Source of the DNA: Pohlia nutans
Lineage: Eukaryota; Streptophyta; Bryopsida; Bryales; Mniaceae
Direction: 5' to 3'
Length of the DNA: 64,000 bases
Assembly (NCBI GenBank): GCA_022496805.1
Contig: CM040093.1
Location: 4,342,501 to 4,406,500 of the forward strand
The translations under genes and the position numbers were made by a program. The notes under the pieces are model-generated. The model had not been told where the DNA came from, did no database searches, and saw only the letters and a list, made by a program, of their open reading frames with translations. Positions 1-11,401 of this stretch are shown piece by piece (the stretch's first letter is position 1; the number at the start of each line of letters is the position of its first letter).

Positions 1-1683
1 GCCAAGTTGAATTGAAAGATCTACCAATTCACCATAAAATCACCGTGTTTTTAAATAACCATTTTTCTCAATGAAAGGCTTTTTATCTTTATCTCGACGA
101 ACAAAAAATTTGACTTAAAAGACCCATCTAGTTATGTGAAAGATGATAAATGAAGTTAAATATAGAATTGAATGGGATTTTATTAGTTACACTTGTCTTT
201 GAAACTTGCTAATATTCAAAGGATCTATTTATTGAAAATAAATTGGGGTGAAGGGGCTTATAATTTTTGCCTTGTCAAGAGAGGTGATAAATAAAAGTGA
301 AGTTTCAAACCATACAAACTCCAAGCTGGCCAAAGCTCCAACTACAACATATATTCATTCTCCATACATCCATGTTTCAATTTTACGGATATAATTATAT
401 ATTATCACACATAGATTTTTTGCTACTAAGGTTTTGTGATCTCCAGTAAATTCAACATGTTTCAACATAAATACACTAAACACAATAAATAAAAAGATCT
501 TCTCACAAATTTTTTTGGGACCTCTCTAAACCTTCATTTCCATTGCAAGGCTTAGAATCACACTATTTGGAAATATTAATTCTATATTATATTATATAAA
601 AAAATCAAACATGCATTTTAATAATGTATATCCCAATTAATCTTGGTTGTATAGTCCTTGTTGAAATGTAAGAAAATTTTAAATTTGAATTTTTTTGTGA
701 ACATGAGTTGGTTGTGCATCTCGAAAGGCTAGAGATTCCTCAAGAGTTACAAGTTGATCTAGTAAGGACATTGAGGCCAAAAAAACGCCTTTACGTTGAC
801 ATTTTTTATATTGTTGGATGACTTTTGTTAAATATCTAGAATGGTCAGAAGTTGTAATGATGCGAGATAAACACCATTTCAAAGATAATCAAATAAAGAT
901 TACTTTGCAAACTTAATAATAACTAAGTTGTCGCCCCTTATCATCATAGAAATCTAAGAGGGACTTTGATGTAATGAGAACAATAAACTCTTCATTCTAT
1001 TTAGTGTTCAATCCTAAAAAAAAAGTTACGTTACGCTATTACTTTTCATTGGAGATTTATTATTTTACATATGGGCCTAACACAAATACATCATTAATAC
1101 ATGTAATATTTCTATCATAATAATTATAACGCTAACCTACAAACCATTGTGAATGAAGAGTTGGAAGTAGTTTGTCTATACATGTTTCAAAATGTAATAC
1201 TTCGAGAAACTTAGCCAACATAAAATCGCATCCTTAATGAAAAGTTTTATCTTCGCTAAAAAAAATTATAGCCTAAAGTGAGTTGTTTTATGCTCTTGCC
1301 AAGCAATAAGAACTTCAGTTTTTTTTTCAAGGTCGATGTGAATAACTAAGTGTTTGTTTGACCCACATGTGGTTTGATGTTCACCGAACAAAAGACCACT
1401 AGTGCATGCGGGGGTCCAAGACTACTTCCCCCTCTTGAGGGTAGACACTGTGGTAATCACTAATCAAGTATCTAATTAACTAAGTAAGAATGGCTCAAAC
1501 TTATTTAATTATCTAAAATGCAAATAGTTATTTTAATTATCAAAATATGCAAATGAATATTATTTACTTTTTCAATGTACTTGAATGTAAATTCTTAAAA
1601 TTACGTACAAACATTGACCATGCTTCTTTCTATTGATTGAGATCATGAGCCCAAACATCATGTTAACTATATTTCTTCATGTT
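1..1683. other. AT-rich intergenic, nothing recognised
   Basis: No open frame of recognisable character and no clear repeat. The only longer frame (679-882, minus) is 67 codons of unremarkable composition and is interpreted as chance. Confidence 0.5.
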
Positions 1684-1963
1684 ATTGATGCAATCGGGTT
1701 CAAAAGTTGTAACCATGTTTTTATCCGATATTGATGCCATGGGGTTCAAAAGCCATAGCCATGTTTCTTCCCGTCATTGGTACCATAGGTCCTAAAGTCA
1801 CAAATATGTTTCTTCCCACCATTGATGCTATGGGGTCCAAAAGTCAAAACCATCTTTTTTCCTGTCATTGATGCCATAGGGTCCAAAGTCATAACTGTGT
1901 TTATTCCTGTCATTGATGCCATGGGTTCCAAATCATAACTATGTTTCTTTCCATCATTGATGC
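1684..1963. repeat. Minisatellite, about 45-46 bp period, six to seven copies
   Basis: The phrase ATTGATGCCATGGGGT followed by CAAAAGTCATAACCATG and a TTTCTTCC stretch recurs with ATTGATG-type starts near 1684, 1730, 1776, 1821, 1867, 1912 and 1956. The spacing is 44-46 bp. Because the period is close to 15 codons, the minus strand stays open as a repeating SMTG..KK..MTLDP-like peptide (1746-2000). I see no other sign that it is translated. Confidence 0.75.
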
Positions 1964-2194
1964 CAAAACTCTTGCCGCTTAAACCCCTAAGCGTCCACAA
2001 CTACCAAAATGGTCACCATGTTTCTTTGACAAGGTCCTATTTGGACTTCCTCTTGTTCAAATTTATTTGTGTTTTGACTAACACATACAACGATCTTCAC
2101 TAGTTCTAGTGATATAACACTTGTTCCCATCTTCATTATATTTTTCACAATATCATTACTTGGATTTGTCATTTTAAAACTAAGCATCCTTGGT

Positions 2195-2715
2195 CTAACC
2201 CTTTGACGCACCAACAAATTGTAACCTTTCTCAACACTACATCTTGTACAGTTTTTCATCCATCCAAATTTCTCTTGGTTCTTGTGCTAGTTGACTATCA
2301 TTTGTACAATATGGATCTTCAAAATAAGATATTGTGATTTTTTGAAAAACAACACAATTGGTTTATGTCAAGTTTTATTTTTAATTCAAAAAGTGAGACC
2401 TTAAATATGAATTTCCAAAATAAGTAGAATCAAATAATGGAAACCATACCATCTCGTAGTGCATGTTATTCCAAATTCATTACAATATGTTTTATTTTTT
2501 TGTGTTAACTTAGGATTTTGAATTGAATTTCAAGAGAAAAACTTGCAAAATTAATTTTTAAAAATTAATAAAAAATATGATGAATCCAAATGTACAAATG
2601 TGATCTTCAATTGACATTTATAACTTAGCTTTGTACATCAACTTTTTTGTTTTTCATCAAACATTTTATAATGAATCATTGAAAACAATGTTGAATCGGG
2701 ACGTTAAAGGGTTAA
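2195..2715 (-). mobile_element. TTAA-element family H, copy 1
   Basis: About 520 bp. The left end reads CTAACCCTTTGACGC and the right end CGTTAAAGGGTTAA, an inverted terminal pair. The body is the reverse complement of 51149-51678, including the stretch around GGTTTATGTCAAGTTTTATT. The left target site is CTAA instead of TTAA, either decay or a non-canonical target. No coding capacity. Confidence 0.7.
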
Positions 2716-3832
2716 TAGAACAAAGGGTGTAACCGGTACCTGTCAATTGAAGGATTTCATCCTATATAGAGCAATGGTTTTTAGTGATAAAAAACTGTAG
2801 CATATAAAACTTTGGGTTCAATAACCAAGCCCAATTTCTTAATTAATTTTGTCACAATTTATGATTTTGTTCTAAATTTTCAAACTTAATCTGCATAGGC
2901 TACTAGTTATTGATGTTAGCAGGGGAACCAAAACTTGTTTTTCATTTCTAGTCCAATCACTTTGCTAACTTGGCATTCATATTTGATCACTAAACTGCTA
3001 CAACTAATGGTTGTGATAATTTGATTGGGAACTCACGAAGTTGAAACAAGTGCTTGCATTGGTGATTGGAATTAGTCCCTAACAGTTTCTGGTGCTTCTA
3101 CCTTAACGTGAACACAATAAACACATTGACAGTAACCAAAACATGCACCCTAGAAAAAAAAAACCTAATGAACAAAAAAAATCATTTTAGAACTCTAAAC
3201 TATAGGTTGATTAGTGAGCTTGAATTTTGGAGCGGCAATGCAATTGTGCGTTAATCCTTCTCTGCACCACCTCTATAACACAATCTAAAAGTGATAACAA
3301 TCTATTTCTCATCCTAAACTCTAAAGAGATTGTTGCGTTTCTAGGCTTTTGCAAATTACAAGATGAAGCTCACCCCCGAACTCAAGACACACATCACAAA
3401 CATAGCTCATGTTGTGGTAAATATCCACAACGTTTAGTGGAAGAAAGATTGAAGCCTTTGCAAGGGTTTCTTGAGGTATGGATCCCACATCACCATCCAC
3501 AGTACGCAAGAATTGGAAAGGGCATATAACTATCCTGATCATCAACCTCCTTAACTACCATGTCCCAAATTCACATGTGTTGATGTCTTATTTCTTTCCA
3601 AGCATTGATCAATGTAATTGCACATCTTGAAGGATTTGTGTGCTCGTAACAAACATCTACAATTCTCTAGTTAACATTGAGTCAAAATTATGGGATTCAA
3701 ATAAGTTACTAAAGTAATAAAAATATTATTGGACACAATATGTCCTTGTGGGCCTTTAGGAGTTCAGGATTAATGTGAGTTTAAAATCTTAAGTTTTAAA
3801 TTCCTCTTGAATGTAAATGTACTTTATGTATA
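2716..3832. other. Intergenic, nothing recognised
   Basis: Contains overlapping short open frames (3227-3529 plus; 3321-3545 minus) with no motif, no splice context and no similarity that I recognise. I see no repeat structure. Confidence 0.4.
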
Positions 3833-3945
3833 GAGGAAGGCATTGAGTGGAGGGGGTTCCTTGATTTAAGGGCACCGAACCAATGGCGGAGCCCGAGGAC
3901 AAGTGCCCAAAAATCAAGGAACCCCCTCCACTCGGTACCTTCCCT
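3833..3945. repeat. Inverted repeat (hairpin), arms about 44 bp
   Basis: The left arm, with GTGGAGGGGGTTCCTTGATT in its centre, is mirrored by AATCAAGGAACCCCCTCCAC in the right arm. About 29 bp of loop separate them. The arms differ at roughly seven positions. It could be a small foldback element or a small-RNA source, and I cannot choose between these. Confidence 0.7.
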
Positions 3946-4135
3946 TGCATAACGCAATTTTAAAATATACCGGTACAACAAGATAATTAGAGTAGTTTGT
4001 AATACAACCAAAAATAAGCTCCCTGCCCCTCCAAGTTTGACAAGGGGCATTCTACCAAGTGAAATGTACCCGTTCGTACAGGAACAATGCATTTCATAAG
4101 AAAAATGCAATTCTCTTCAAGGAAAGTCCGAATTT

Positions 4136-4320
4136 AATACAAATATTTTTTTATTTTTTATTTTTTTGACACATAATGGATACTTTATTTACATCGCACG
4201 ACAACAAATTACAAACATCACACTGTGAACGAAGATAGCATGTTTCTAGTGCTTCCCCGCAGGTGATTTTTTTTGGAATTTTCTTCCTACAATAGAGTTT
4301 ACCGAAGAGAAGGGAAAATA
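4136..4320 (-). mobile_element. SINE/retroposon 3' end with A-rich tail
   Basis: Read on the minus strand, the segment ends in AATAAAGTATCCATTATGTG followed by A-rich sequence. It matches the tail of the longer copy at 59438-59757 (AATAAAGCATCCATTTGTTT plus A-rich), as does the stretch GTGTGATGTTTGTAATTTGT. It is 5'-truncated and lies directly beside the family B element that starts at 4325. Confidence 0.45.
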
Positions 4321-4324
4321 TATG

Positions 4325-4873
4325 TTAACCCCTAAAAGCCCGAGGGGTATTGTACAAAACATAGATGTGTTATAATATGTGCCTTCCATATGTTTGATGA
4401 AGTTTGGTTCAATAGATAAAATGTAGGGCATCATCTTTACAAATTATCCATACTGTCAAACTTCCAAAATAACTTTAGATCTTTTTTCAATGAATTTAAA
4501 AGCATTAACCTTTGAAAATTTGTAAAAATTATAATTTTCACTTTTAGAATTTAAAATTTAGCATGATTGGTTAAATTTGGTTTATCTATTGTAAACTTCA
4601 AAAAAGAAAAAGAAATGATGGAGGGAACATCATTACTTTCCCCAAATAGCAAATTTTGTAACACTAAGACAATGTTGAAGTGATTCACTTTGAAAAATTC
4701 TCCCGGGTGGAGTTTAACTTGGATTGACATAATTCAGATTGGGTTGGAAAGTAGACTTGATGTAGTATTTTAAAATATTTTTTATTTTTCAAAAAAATAC
4801 TTTTTAAATTCCGGGCATCCCGTTAGATTCGGGCACCGACCAGAAAATGGTCGTTTGGGCGTTTAGGGGTTAA
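4325..4873 (+). mobile_element. TTAA-element family B, copy 1
   Basis: A 549-bp element bounded by TTAACCCCTAAA and TTTAGGGGTTAA. Near the right end is a short palindrome, GACCAGAAAATGGTC, then GTTTGGGCGTTTAGGGGTTA. Paralogous to 26589, 29091, 37113, 41065 and 43692. No open frame. Confidence 0.8.
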
Positions 4874-5585
4874 GTAAAGTGAGCCTGACCGTTATCTAAG
4901 GCACTCAAACAAATTAACATGGTTTCTAAAGAATCTAAAATAGAAAGGAAGGTAATTTAGTTTTGCCGTCACAAAGGTGGCCTAACTCAATCTAAGGTGA
5001 GTTCACAGAGAGCCAAGGCTTGGAGGCGTTGGCCCACATCCAATTTGAGATAATGACAAGGCATGTGGCAATCTTGAGATATGATTAGGTGATTGGTTTG
5101 ATTAGGTGACTGATAATTTGGAGTGGCTTGCAAAGCTCATGTCTAAACTTGAAGATGGAGGATGTTGGGTTCACTGTTTGATTTAATTTTGGTTACACTC
5201 AAAGACGACATAGACTTTGGTTTCCTTATAGTTTGGGGTCAGATCATATGTTTTGATTTCGGTTAACTCGAATATCTGGACTAGACCCTATGCTCCTAAT
5301 AAAGATTGTTTTTAAAGTGCGTTATGTCAGCCTTGTTGTCAGACAATGTAACTACACTTTTAGATAGTATAACTAAAATCATAAATGATCCAAATGGGCC
5401 TATCAAAAAGATAAGAAAAAAATGGGGACCCAACGGCAACCAACAAAGTCCGTTGGGGGGCAAATAAAACCCTGACCTCCAATAGCCTGTATCCGTTACT
5501 GCCCCCATTTGGCCACATTCATCCCCTCCCTAACTATCATCCACTGACGGACACGATCAATTGAATTTCCCTCTGTTTTCCTAGC
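4874..5585. other. Intergenic, upstream of ASF1 copy 1
   Basis: No gene or repeat recognised. Base composition becomes more GC-rich from about 5500 towards the promoter of the first ASF1 gene. Confidence 0.4.
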
Positions 5586-5593
5586 GCGCGAAA
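5586..5593 (-). promoter_or_regulatory. Candidate E2F site upstream of ASF1 copy 1
   Basis: GCGCGAAA, the reverse complement of the consensus TTTCGCGC, lies about 590 bp before the ASF1 start codon in a locally GC-rich promoter-like stretch. Arabidopsis ASF1 genes have been reported to be E2F-regulated and cell-cycle linked, so the site makes biological sense. Occupancy is inferred from sequence only. Confidence 0.4.
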
Positions 5594-6182
5594 TTTGATT
5601 GCTTGACGTGGCAGGTCTCCCGCGTTCTCTTCCCGGGGTTTGAACCCTTTGAATCCCCGCGATTACCCGCGCAATTCACTTCCCATGCCCCGCCATATTT
5701 GCACCCGCGCTTCTCAACAGCTCTTACGATTGCGCTTTAAATCCCTTGCCTGGAGCTCCCTCCCATCAGAATTGCAGCTCTCTCATCTTCCAGTCGCCAT
5801 ATCTGAAGTTCTGAATCTCCATAGCTCAGTTTTGTAGCTATTTCATAGCTCATCTTTTCTCATACACAAGCCTCTGTTTACGGTGATTTTGAATCTATTG
5901 GCAGTGGCTCATTCCGAAACTCAAGAGTGATGAGCATTCTTCTGACAAGTGCTATCGTGATCTGCGGAAGCGCGTGACGGTGTGAATTTTCTTGTGATAG
6001 GAATTGAGTTCAAAGAGTTAGGATTGCAGGGCCGAATTAGGGTTTTGGTGGTGGTGGCGTTTCTTGCGTTTTGATGCTGCTTTGAAGGAATTCAAGAGCA
6101 CTGATATTGAGGATATTTGCTTGCGGGAGTTCACTTGTAGAGTCGACCTTTCTGAACGGGCATGTTGTAGGAGCTTACGACA

Positions 6183-7090
6183 ATGAGTGCCGTAAATGTG
6201 ACGAACGTGGCCGTGCTGGACAACCCGTCCATGTTTTTGAATCCGTTCCAGTTTGAGATTTCCTACGAGTGTCTTGTTCCTCTCAAAGACGGTGAGTACG
6301 TTTCCTCTTCTATTCGGTTCTTTCATCGTTTTCCTTCCTTCAATCGTGGTCTGATTGTTCTTCATCACTCGCTGCAGATCTCGAATGGAAGCTGATTTAC
6401 GTGGGTTCCGCTGAGGACGAGAAGTACGATCAAGTCCTGGAAAGCGTGCTTGTCGGCCCAGTGAACGTTGGTAATTACAGATTCGTTTTTCAGGTACAAA
6501 ATTCATAACGGTTAATTGTCTGAATTTGGTTCATACTCTTTGGTCTCAGTGAACATTGTGGCCTGATGTGCTGTGGATTTTCACAGGCGGATCCTCCAGA
6601 ACCTTCCAAGATCCCGGAGGAGGACATCATCGGGGTGACGGTGCTGTTGTTGACATGTTCCTACATAGGGCAGGAGTTTTTGAGGGTGGGCTACTACGTG
6701 AGCAACGAGTACGTGGACGAGGCGCTCCGTGAGGAGCCACCAGCGAAAGTGCTGATCGACAGAGTGCAACGGAACATTCTGGCGGACAAGCCGCGCGTGA
6801 CGAAGTTCCCCGTCGTGTTCAATGCCACTCCAGTTCCTGCAACAAACCAAGTGGCTGAGAGTAGTACATCTGCTGCGAACATGAACTATGAAGCTCCAAT
6901 GTACAATGCACCAGCTCCAGGTCCAGTGACCATTACCGATGCACAGCTGGATGATGGAGTGAGGCCGATGGAGAGCTCTTCTCCTGTACGCATTCCGGTT
7001 GCCGATCTGGATGACGGTCTGAGACCCATGGAAAGCTCTCCTCCCCGTCATGAGCAATGGAAATCTCCCCTCCCGATTGAGTGTAGCTGA
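6183..7090 (+). CDS. ASF1: Histone chaperone ASF1, copy 1 (3 exons)
   Basis: Exons 6183-6291, 6378-6493 and 6587-7090 join in frame (GT-AG introns of 86 and 93 bp) to a 242-residue protein. ASF1 binds the H3-H4 dimer and hands it to CAF-1 or HIRA for nucleosome assembly in the nucleus. The immunoglobulin-like core (residues 1 to about 155) is intact: DNPFQF-like start, [45 protein letters not shown] and GYYVSNEY. Asp36-Asp37 matches the acidic pair used for HIRA/CAF-1 contact, and Val94 matches the key histone-contact valine. The acidic tail is plant-type and carries a duplicated motif ([11 protein letters not shown], then LDDGLRPMESS). The start is the only ATG giving the canonical [10 protein letters not shown] terminus. 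A tandem paralogue lies 5.2 kb downstream. Confidence 0.96.
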
Positions 7091-7622
7091 CAGAATTATG
7101 TAGCAAAAGTAAAATAGATTCTTTGTACAAACATTTACTTTTTTCTCTTAAACATTTTTTTCCTCTTCACTGGAATGTTCCTGTTTTCATAAATTGTCTG
7201 TCTTGTTTTTGAGAATGTGGAGTACATGGAATGGATTTCACGTGCCAGGAATTAGATTGCTGCCCACCATGAGATCTGATTTAGGTCATTTTCCATCGAA
7301 GCATCTTTCGAGTTTTCCATTGATCATTTGTATGCTGCTTGATCAGTCTCACATAAAATGTGAATGGGAAATTGGTTAATTTTCATATAACCCTACTTTA
7401 CATTAGGGCCTAATTATTGGCCGAACCCCAAACTTCAACCCAAGTTCACAAATTTGGATGTTCATGTCCAACATTTTATTTTTTTCTGAAATGATGTGGA
7501 TATCTTATGATTTTATGGATGTTCTCTAACCTTAAATAATTTCCTATAAAGTGGGTGTTCTTAGTTTAGAATTAATATTTGTTTACCTTGATGGTTGGGT
7601 ATGGTGTATACCCCATATCATC
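7091..7622. other. 3' flank of ASF1 copy 1
   Basis: Presumed 3' UTR and downstream sequence. AT-rich, with no other gene seen. Confidence 0.4.
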
Positions 7623-8186
7623 TTAACCCCTACAGGATCAAGGCTGGTTTTTCAAGTTTGATTAGCTCAATGTGGAATGAATATTTGATTCTCAATTTTT
7701 GAATTTTTTTGTGGTGATTCTAGTCTTTGTAACAAAGAGGGGATGATAATTTGGGCACGAAGGTGATGTAAAGATAGAATCAAGCAAAGGTGAAAAACCT
7801 GACTGGGGTAGCTCTTGAAAAGTTGCATACAATGAGCTATGCATGCGAATTTTTGTACACAATGAGCTAACACCCCATTTCGTTTTGAGACTAAAATTTG
7901 AGATTAAAATTTGGAGTTTGGGCATTTTCAATAAGTTTCAATCTTGGAGCAACGGGCCAAAAAATAAAGTGCAATCAACTTTGTAGCTTACAATCTTACT
8001 ATTGAGGAACCCTAAACGGTTGAAAACTTGTAGGCATTAATAAATTCAAGTTGGTTGAAATACCCTACAGTTGGTTTGATCAAGAAGGTTTTAGATCAAA
8101 AACTATCTCCCTTTTTATAAGAAGGGGTACTTTTAGGCAACTTTGAAGTGTTTAGAGAAACATAGTTGTGGTCCTTTAGGGTTTAA
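7623..8186 (+). mobile_element. TTAA-element family E, copy 1
   Basis: Starts TTAACCCCTACAGGATCAAG and ends GGTCCTTTAGGGTTTAA. The body matches 48359-48933 (for example CACAATGAGCTAACACC). The right TTAA (8183-8186) is shared with the adjoining family A element. No coding capacity. Confidence 0.75.
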
Positions 8187-8616
8187 ACGTCAAGAGGGTC
8201 CTAAACGGGCACCCTAATGGAGTGAACAATGTCACTCCAAACAAATTTAAAAAATACAATGAGATTCTGGCTCTGCAGTTCAGGATTTAAATTTTATTAA
8301 AATTAAATTAAAATTAAAAAAATAATCAAAAAAACAAAAAACATTGTTGAACATCGTTGGCCATCACTGGCAGCTCTAGTATCCATCAAGATCTCAAGTT
8401 GTTCAACTCCCTCTCCTCCCTCCCCACCAATTCTCTTTCCAATTTCCTTGAAATGTACAATTTATTAAAGTGGGCCTATTTGCTAAATTTAGCCTTTCTT
8501 TTTCATCACCTTTTCAAAGCACCAATTCATTTCAATTTTGGTTGAAAAAATCCACTTTTTTCTTGACTATTCTCTCAAAACAAGCCCGTGGGGCTTCTTT
8601 GACGTTTAAAGGTTAA
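8183..8616 (+). mobile_element. TTAA-element family A, copy 1
   Basis: Begins TTAAACGTCAAGAGGGTCCT and ends GACGTTTAAAGGTTAA. The right part contains the family palindrome AAGCCCGTGGGGCTT. The outer CCCTT of the left terminus is missing at the junction with family E, so the junction lies at the TTAA inside the terminal repeat. Confidence 0.7.
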
Positions 8617-8769
8617 ACCTAGATACTTGTTGGTACAAAATGTCCAGCACATGTTCATAGATGTAGAAACTGGTTTGAGGTTAATAACCAGATTGGGCTT
8701 CATAAATTCAAAGTTTGTCCATTTTAAAAGATATGATTCTTAGTTTATTTATTTGGATAATTTTTTTGG

Positions 8770-8880
8770 ACATGGACCAAGCTAATTTAAAATATAGAAC
8801 ACCATCATATAAAATTAGCTTGGTCCATGTCACATAAAAACATGGACCAAGCTAATTTTATACAATGGTGTTCTATATTT
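8770..8880. repeat. Inverted repeat plus extra half-arm
   Basis: Arms 8790-8830 and 8840-8880 pair over 41 bp (AAATATAGAACACCAT ... ATGGTGTTCTATATTT) with a 9-bp loop. A third partial copy, ACATGGACCAAGCTAATTT, precedes the left arm. It looks like a small foldback element with a local duplication. Confidence 0.65.
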
Positions 8881-9833
8881 ATTCAATCAATCAATCAATT
8901 TTTTTGTTGACTTAAACTTTAGATTTTTTATATAATTTCTCAAATTGAATTTCAATTAACTTTCATTATACTTTTAATAGGAATTGATAAAATAAGAAAA
9001 ATTGTAATTTTTAAAAATTAATATAATTTTCCACAAACTTAATGGAGATTAGAGCCTGAGTTTGGGGAAATTCTTGAGAAATGTAAAGTGGACCGGATTA
9101 AAGGATTTAGTATGAGTGAGCTTGGGGTGAGTTTGATTTTGGTTGGAGTATGAGCCAGCCTAGTTGTGCCAACTTGATTTATGTATATCATGAAAAACAT
9201 CATTGTGATCATTGTAATTATAGGAAGTCCTTTCTAGAAATTATGAAAAATACTTTCTTTATGATATTGTTTAAAATTTCTTGAAATTATTTAATTTTAC
9301 TAAAAATCCTATTTCATACCATTTATATGAATTTGTGATTATTAACTGCTATAATAAATACTAATGCAAAATTTCAAATTCTACTATCGAATATCACATT
9401 TTGAAATCTATTTTATTACAAACAAGGGTACTTTTGAAAACAAAATAAATCAATGTTGTAGCAATTTGAGTAGCAATGATGGCTATAGTGGTGCGATATG
9501 TCTTTCCAAAACACATGCATTGTTAGCCATCTTGGCCATAGCCTACATACTCGTACTAGAGGTAAAAAACAAAAACAAAAGGTAGCCCCTATATTTGAAC
9601 ATGATGGGTCTTTAAAAACGAATTTGGAGTCGCAGATATCAAATGTAGATTTTTTTTTCTAAAAAAGACACCCAAACCCCCAAAATAAGAAAACCAGAAA
9701 ATCAAAAAAATGGTTGGTACCAGTATGTGTGTAGTTTCGCTCTAGCCAAAGTGTCCCTACCACCTTCGAAAGGGAGGAGTAGATCTTCTCCTAACGCCCA
9801 TTTCGTTAAATTGAACCACATTTTGTTAAAACT
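8881..9833. other. AT-rich intergenic, nothing recognised
   Basis: Only a short tetranucleotide run (AATC near 8882-8897) stands out. No gene or dispersed repeat recognised. Confidence 0.4.
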
Positions 9834-10004
9834 GGACGACCAGATTGGAAAAGTGATGGGGAGTGCTACCCTACGCAATAGAGATAGGTCCCCAATTTTT
9901 CTACACTGCTCTTATTCGTGGAATAAGAGTGTTGTAGAAAAATTGGGGACCCATCTCTATTGCGAAGGGTAGCACTCCCCATCACTTTTCCAATTTGGTA
10001 GTCC
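9834..10004. repeat. Near-perfect 171-bp hairpin
   Basis: Two arms of about 83 bp pair almost completely. GTGATGGGGAGTGCTACCCT on the left has its exact complement on the right, and so does GGTCCCCAATTTTTCTACA. About seven mismatches and a loop of a few bases separate them. The flanks show no transposon-type ends that I can recognise. A foldback MITE or a young MIRNA/siRNA-generating locus are both possible. It lies 1.4 kb upstream of ASF1 copy 2. Confidence 0.8.
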
Positions 10005-11202
10005 AATGTGTGTTTCCTATGGCTCTTTGTCTGGTGGACATCGAACTCATGGGCAGATCAAACAAGCGGCTAGTCGCGTAGTCTCTGTCCTAGATTTACT
10101 TTTATGATTTGTTTATACTGTTCAGCCATGTAACTCCTTGAAAACGATGCGTTTCCATAGTCTCTCCCCTGGTGGGACAGAGACAACGAACACTTTATTC
10201 ACGCCGACCTCGACAAAGGACGGAAGTTCTTATCTATCTATCTAGAGTCCCTACCTGAAATTCACAAGTTTTCAGGACAAGCCGTCAGAGGGGAACGCAC
10301 GTCCCCAAAAGTTCCCAATGCGTTCCCCATCCGCCCTGCACAGGAGGGCGGGAGCGGGGCCTTGAAGGCCTTCCCTCTCTTTTAGCGCCTTTTGTTGTCG
10401 TCGTTGTTTTTGCAGCTCTCCCGTCGATCAAACTCTACAGCACTAACTTGCGGGAGCCGAAGCCTCATCGACCAATCGCTCCATTCTCATTCTCATTCCC
10501 CTTTTTGTCTTGCCCTTTCTACCCCATGCCACTCGATCGCCCTTCCACATTTCAATTCCCGCAGTTCATTCGAGCTTTCCATCACTCCTCGGTAGTTGCG
10601 GATGCGCATTCAGAGCTCACGACTTTCCCAGCTCGCAAGCAGCGATGTGCTCCAGGCGATAGAGACAGAGAGAGCGACGACTGGATCGCGTTAGAATATT
10701 TTGAAACGGACTGGAATTCGAGGTGAGCCGGTTGGGGGAAGAAACCGAAGAGACGAGTGTGAAGGAATTAGGGTTTGAGGTCGAGGGAATTAGGGTTTGG
10801 GCTGGAGCTTTATTGCGCTCCGATGCGGCGGAGGATTTGCAATTAGAGAATTTTTCGGGTGTATTCTTGGCGTAAAGAAGCGTTTTTTTCTTGAGGAGAT
10901 TGGTTGGCGAGTGACTGGGGAATTGGAGATTGAAGGCATTGTGTGCCATTGGTTGATGACATCCGTGTTGCTCGCGTAGTCTGATTCCGACGGAGTCCGG
11001 TTTTCTTGGCAGAAAGAAATCGTTGTAGGAGTTCGGTTTTAGGGCTTGTGGTCAACCAATTGTATGTTGACGCTTTGACTTAAATTTCTGCTGTTGTACG
11101 TTGCTGGATGCATAAGGATCAGAATTTCGGGGCTGGAAGTAGCGTGTAGTTGAAGCTAACTGCGCTTGAGAGAATCTGTTCAAGACGGTCTCTTTTTAGG
11201 GC
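10005..11202. other. Upstream region of ASF1 copy 2
   Basis: More GC-rich than its surroundings from about 10250 to 11050. Contains a palindromic stretch CCGCCCTGCACAGGAGGGCG near 10330. Overlapping frames on both strands (10392-11055) are composition effects. It probably holds promoter or leader sequence. Confidence 0.35.
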
Positions 11203-11210
11203 TATAAAAA
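11203..11210 (+). promoter_or_regulatory. Candidate TATA box of ASF1 copy 2
   Basis: TATAAAAA within GGGCTATAAAAAGG, about 190 bp before the start codon. A start site near 11235 would give a leader of about 165 bases. Inferred from motif and position only. Confidence 0.4.
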
Positions 11211-11401
11211 GGACTTCCATCTCGTTCATGGCTCAATATCTGATTTAGCTTGATAGAGGGTTCTCCGTATTGTATTCTTGACGGATACGAGTAGTAGTGT
11301 GCAGCAGCATTTCCGAAACCTTGTTATCGTATGTTAGGGCTCTTTTCCAGCTTTCTGTTGCTGGAGTTGTTATTCACAGACCGTTGTAGGAGCTTACGAC
11401 A

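Noticed and set aside
3227..3545. 100-codon plus frame and 74-codon minus frame
   Set aside because: They overlap on opposite strands with no recognisable domain and no splice or codon-use support.
6018..7057. Minus-strand frames across ASF1 copy 1
   Set aside because: Antisense to the spliced ASF1 exons and without any motif of their own.
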